Virus record (IMG/VR): IMGVR_UViG_3300030116_004830
Location: 1 to 64,000 of that record
Direction: 5' to 3' (one strand)
DNA length: 64,000 nucleotides
Source of the DNA: a virus
Program-made: the position numbers and the translations under genes
In this document: piece after piece, positions 60,804 to 64,000 of the stretch
How the letters are laid out: each line of letters starts with the position of its first letter
How positions within the stretch are numbered: the stretch's first letter is position 1
The notes under the pieces: generated by a model
Told to the model about the DNA's origin: nothing
Database searches by the model: none
The model's input: the letters and a program-made list of their open reading frames with translations, nothing else

Positions 60804-62454
60804 CTCTCCTTTCAGTCCTTCTATCTACGTTATTGTTAGCCGCTTCCTTGGGTAAGCCTGTAGCCCGATTAGGTGGCCCTACACTCATCTTAGGTTTAGG
60901 ACTTGCGCCTTTTACCTTAGCAGGTTGCCCTGCTTGTTCCATTGTTGGTTTAGTTCCAGCCTCCATCATTTGACCTAATTGTGATTGGTCAATATCTGTT
61001 CCCGCATAAGGGTCAGATTCAAACTTTTCATCTTCTGATTGTCCTTCTCCTTCTGCTTCGGGTTGGGGTTCAGGTTTCTTGTAAATGAACTTACCATTTT
61101 CATCCATATCAACTTCAAATCCTAAATTTTTAATTTGACCAGCAATATTAACTTCAATTTCTCTTTTTCTCATTTTAGCAATTTCATCCTCTTCTTCGGA
61201 AGGTGGTAGAATTATATCCCAGTCAGTAATACCGAACTGCTTAATCACAAACGGGAACACATATTTGTTCCATACATTTTGAGCCATTTCTACAGCCCTA
61301 TTGGTAACAAGTATTTGCATACCTTCATTGTTTAATCCACCACTGGTAGAATTATCCGCCATGAAGATTTTACTTACACCATAGAAAGCGGCGACTCTAT
61401 CTCTCAAATCTTCCTTAACAGAAATATAATCCATTTCCTTTAGAGAATCCATGAACTTAACCCATTCAACAGAACCTCTACCGTTTTCTGCTTCTATTCC
61501 CATTACAGGAATAAAGTGAGCATCCTGTTCCATCTTTTCTTTAACGCCTCTCCAAAAGGTCTTCATCGAATCTATGTTTCTTGTTTGAACAGCCAGTAAA
61601 CCTCTAGGCATTCTAGCCTTTGTATATGCTTGATTAATATAATTCTCCATAGCAATTAATGTAGTTAGATGATTAAACATTGTAATGACTGGACTAGTTC
61701 CATAGAGCCTACTTGGTTTATATTTGCTAAAGTGTAAAACCTCTCCTTTAATGAAATTCTGAGCCTCCCCATGTCCTCTGTTTACATAATGAACAGGATA
61801 CAAATCTCCTCCACATTCCCCACATTTCTCATGAGGATTATCTGCCATTACATGTCTATGGTGTAAACAAGTAAACGATGAAGCCCCTTTGTTACCATCA
61901 TCATCACAAGTAATAGCCATAGTAACTGGGTCGCCACGATACATTTCTTTGATTCTATGCGCTCTAATATTTCCATTACCATCAATGAAATATTCCTTGA
62001 CTAGAACTAAGTAAGCATCATCCATAATATTGAGGTCATCTTCTAATTCCTTTAGAACATCAATAAACATCTGTTCCGATTGATTAACATAACTACTGCC
62101 CATGAATTTATTAGCATACAATTTTTGTTTCATATCAGGTTTTCTTAAATTAGTAGAACCGCAATTTGCACATTCATTAGTTGTCTCTTCGTGTTCATGT
62201 CCACAATCATTACACTTTACTGCAAATCTAGGACTCCACTCATAGCCTCTTCTAAAAATTTCATTCTTTAATTGAGTAATACAAGTCCTAAGAATAACTG
62301 AACTATCAGCAATATGATAGATGATAGGTCCAGTCATCTGCAAAGGATGATGTCTTTCTTGTATCCCCATTTGGTAAACTTCTCTATCAGCAGGAACAGG
62401 AGTTGTTCTCCTAAAGAAATTAGTAATAGAAAATCTTCTTTTTTCTTCTACCAT
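60796..62454 (-). CDS. Portal protein with zinc ribbons, 552 aa
   Basis: Position directly after the terminase-linked gene, length, and sequences such as YHIADSSVILRTCITQLKNE, GEVLHFSKYKPSRLYGTSPV and FYGVSKIFMADNSTSGG identify the portal. Unusually, two cysteine sites are embedded: CNDCGHEHEETTNECANCG (Cys81, 84, 95, 98) and a second around CLHHRH ... CGECGG near residue 200. The C-terminal 90 residues are a Pro/Gln/Glu-rich tail. Portals form the dodecameric DNA gate and bind the terminase. Confidence 0.85.
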   Translation of the reverse strand: MVEEKRRFSITNFFRRTTPVPADREVYQMGIQERHHPLQMTGPIIYHIADSSVILRTCITQLKNEIFRRGYEWSPRFAVKCNDCGHEHEETTNECANCGSTNLRKPDMKQKLYANKFMGSSYVNQSEQMFIDVLKELEDDLNIMDDAYLVLVKEYFIDGNGNIRAHRIKEMYRGDPVTMAITCDDDGNKGASSFTCLHHRHVMADNPHEKCGECGGDLYPVHYVNRGHGEAQNFIKGEVLHFSKYKPSRLYGTSPVITMFNHLTTLIAMENYINQAYTKARMPRGLLAVQTRNIDSMKTFWRGVKEKMEQDAHFIPVMGIEAENGRGSVEWVKFMDSLKEMDYISVKEDLRDRVAAFYGVSKIFMADNSTSGGLNNEGMQILVTNRAVEMAQNVWNKYVFPFVIKQFGITDWDIILPPSEEEDEIAKMRKREIEVNIAGQIKNLGFEVDMDENGKFIYKKPEPQPEAEGEGQSEDEKFESDPYAGTDIDQSQLGQMMEAGTKPTMEQAGQPAKVKGASPKPKMSVGPPNRATGLPKEAANNNVDRRTERRVG

Positions 62455-63827
62455 TATTCCTCACTCCCTTTGGATATGACGCTTCCTATATTTTCTAATT
62501 CATCCATAACACTCATTTTATTATTCTCCTTATACTTAGCGATATTTTCCACATCTATGTCGTCCTTTGAAAAATCATAATTAACGTGGTCGGCATGATT
62601 AGCCCACTTCATTAACTTGAATAACTCCGACATTCTTTCTTTGGCCCAAGGTTCCTTCTTATGATTTTTCTTAATTCTAATCAATTCAGTTAGAATATCA
62701 GCGTTCTCCCCTTTCATTCTAAAGTAGGGGCGACATTTGCTTAATAATTTAGTAATATCATCTTGGGAATAAAAATTCAATCTTTGAACGGCCCTAGTTG
62801 CCTGTGGAGATTTTTGGTCGAGATGTAATTTTCCACAACCTAATTCCTTATGGAGTTCAGTAACGAATGCTTTGCCTCTATTACCTGTAGCAATAATACC
62901 AATTCTAGGATTATAGTTTCTATCCATCGTGATATACCCGTCCGAATCAATAAATGCCGCAGTATAAGCATGAAGGTCTTTGATAATAGCATCGGGTAAT
63001 TTATACAATTCACCTTCGATATTAGTGATTCCCAACCTTTGCGCCCTTTTAGCAATAATTTGAGGAGATGCCCTTCGATGTAATTTATTGGGTAATTTCT
63101 CATAAACTAATCTAGAAGAAATACTTGGGTTTTCACATACCTGTTTTAGAATATTATCATCTAACTGTTTAGAGATATTATTTTTGATAGTATGATTTGG
63201 AATATCAGTTACTAGTTTTCTAAATTCCTTTTTGGCATTAGTCATTGTTTTTGTTAATGAAGAATATTCAGAATTGTAATTATCTCCTCTATGTAATTCG
63301 GCTTCCCAATATTTACACAAAGCATCTATTACCTCTCTTCTTGTATCTAAATCCTTAACTGAATGAAGTTTCTTTAAATCATTCTCAGTATATCGCATGT
63401 TTCTTAATGGGGTTTCATATGGAGATAACCAATAAATAGATTTGATACAATTACTTAGATGATTACCATACTGAACGATTAGATTATCAATGCCTTTCGT
63501 GAAATTTATTTTTTCTTCACCCTTTAGGGTTCTCCTATGTTTTTTTAATTCTTTAACAATATCAGGTATCGTTTTATTTTCGATGACGTATTGTTTTGGA
63601 AAAGTATCTAATTTTGCTTTAGCCTCTGTGATATTGATGTTGTATTTTTTCGATACACTCATAGCGGCTTCATAATCGCTCATTACAGGTAAAGTGGAAA
63701 TCCATTTTTGTGCTTCCATTTGTTCTTTGATAGATTGCTTACGGTCTTCTAATTCGGCTAACTCCTCATGTTGTCTTGCCTGTTCTCGGAGTTTATCTCC
63801 CTCTTCACTTTTAGAAATTAAGCCCAA
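62454..63827 (-). CDS. LAGLIDADG-domain protein between terminase and portal, 457 aa
   Basis: The likely start is a TTG at 63827, 7 nt after GGAGGT, inside the terminase 3' end. Residues 1-280 are helical with a DNA-binding-like region (RRASPQIIAKRAQRLGI). Around 287-300 lies AYTAAFIDSDGYITMDR, a LAGLIDADG motif with its acidic residue, followed by IGIIATGNRGKAFVTELHKE and LNFYSQDDITKLLSK, the typical order of the fold. Only one motif is evident, so it may act as a dimer. It could be a homing endonuclease or a domesticated packaging factor. Confidence 0.65.
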   Translation of the reverse strand: MGLISKSEEGDKLREQARQHEELAELEDRKQSIKEQMEAQKWISTLPVMSDYEAAMSVSKKYNINITEAKAKLDTFPKQYVIENKTIPDIVKELKKHRRTLKGEEKINFTKGIDNLIVQYGNHLSNCIKSIYWLSPYETPLRNMRYTENDLKKLHSVKDLDTRREVIDALCKYWEAELHRGDNYNSEYSSLTKTMTNAKKEFRKLVTDIPNHTIKNNISKQLDDNILKQVCENPSISSRLVYEKLPNKLHRRASPQIIAKRAQRLGITNIEGELYKLPDAIIKDLHAYTAAFIDSDGYITMDRNYNPRIGIIATGNRGKAFVTELHKELGCGKLHLDQKSPQATRAVQRLNFYSQDDITKLLSKCRPYFRMKGENADILTELIRIKKNHKKEPWAKERMSELFKLMKWANHADHVNYDFSKDDIDVENIAKYKENNKMSVMDELENIGSVISKGSEE

Positions 63828-64000
63828 ACATTCCACCTCCCATAAATTGCGCCTGTGGTTGCTCGTTATCAAAGATTTCCATATCGTCTAGTAATATAAA
63901 TGATTCAAGCATATCGTGAGTTGCTGAATTTGCAAGAGCAAGTCCCATAACTAAATCATCGTGAGCGCCCACGCCTTCAAACTTGCCTTTGTCCGTAATA
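63811..64000 (-). CDS. terL: Terminase large subunit, C-terminus (partial)
   Basis: The last 62 residues of a gene running off the right edge read ITDKGKFEGVGAHDDLVMGL and onward to GGGMFGLNF. The H-D-D-L-hydrophobic-M-x-L-A-L-A segment is the final metal-binding element of the terminase nuclease domain (RNase H-like). The subunit packages DNA into proheads and cuts the concatemer. Its 3' end overlaps the next gene by 17 bases. Most of the gene lies outside the window. Confidence 0.85.
   Translation of the reverse strand, partial: ITDKGKFEGVGAHDDLVMGLALANSATHDMLESFILLDDMEIFDNEQPQAQFMGGGMFGLNF

Noticed and set aside
1-64000. tRNA genes, CRISPR arrays, integrase, insertion sequences
   Set aside because: None was seen by reading both strands; no cloverleaf, regular direct-repeat array or recombinase motif was found, although weak tRNAs could be missed without a scan.

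Overview
The window looks like most of the genome of a head-tailed double-stranded DNA virus of an archaeon. The best match is a magrovirus-like virus of Marine Group II Euryarchaeota (Poseidoniales). The sequence shows dense, low-GC genes joined by ATGA-type overlaps and GGAG/GGTG ribosome sites, a replication set of archaeal/eukaryotic type (B-family polymerase, PCNA, RFC, PriS/PriL-like primase, ATP-dependent ligase, XPF-like nuclease), and a tailed-virus structural module (terminase, portal, protease, HK97-type capsid, tail tube, tape measure). Published magroviruses combine these features; the host assignment is inference. No integrase, tRNA, CRISPR array or insertion sequence was seen, and both ends of the window cut through genes.

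Left arm (1-22.5 kb, all + strand): a JAMM metalloprotease fragment, a GroES/GroEL pair, small unknown genes, a PC4-like ssDNA-binding protein, an ATP-dependent DNA ligase, an RFC-large-like ATPase and RFC small subunit, a putative ssDNA-binding protein, a RecA-fold (Sak4-like) ATPase, PCNA, a B-family polymerase split into two genes by a MazG-like gene and a zinc-ribbon gene, a Cas4/RecB-like nuclease, a PriS-PriL-like primase, a 28-residue peptide with two PCNA-binding boxes, an XPF-like nuclease, a DUF3987-like helicase and a 3'-5' exonuclease. Structured leaders precede the RecA-like and PCNA genes.

Junction (22.54-22.92 kb): the rightward and leftward gene blocks converge on two oppositely directed hairpin-plus-T-run terminators.

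Right arm (22.7-64 kb, all - strand, read right to left): terminase large subunit C-terminus, a LAGLIDADG-domain protein, a portal with zinc ribbons, a run of small proteins sharing a short Trp-containing motif, a second (827-residue) ATP-dependent ligase, a protease/scaffold, the major capsid protein, minor head proteins, two membrane proteins, an Arf-like small GTPase, connectors, tail terminator, tail tube, tail-assembly chaperones with a -1 frameshift site, tape measure, distal tail proteins, a 3,543-residue tail protein, and fibres. The absence of a recognisable sheath suggests a siphovirus-like particle.

The most interesting signals are the tandem PIP-box peptide, the split polymerase with an altered motif C, the Trp-motif family that may mark proteins packaged inside the head, the Arf-like GTPase in a virion module, and the second ligase in the head module.
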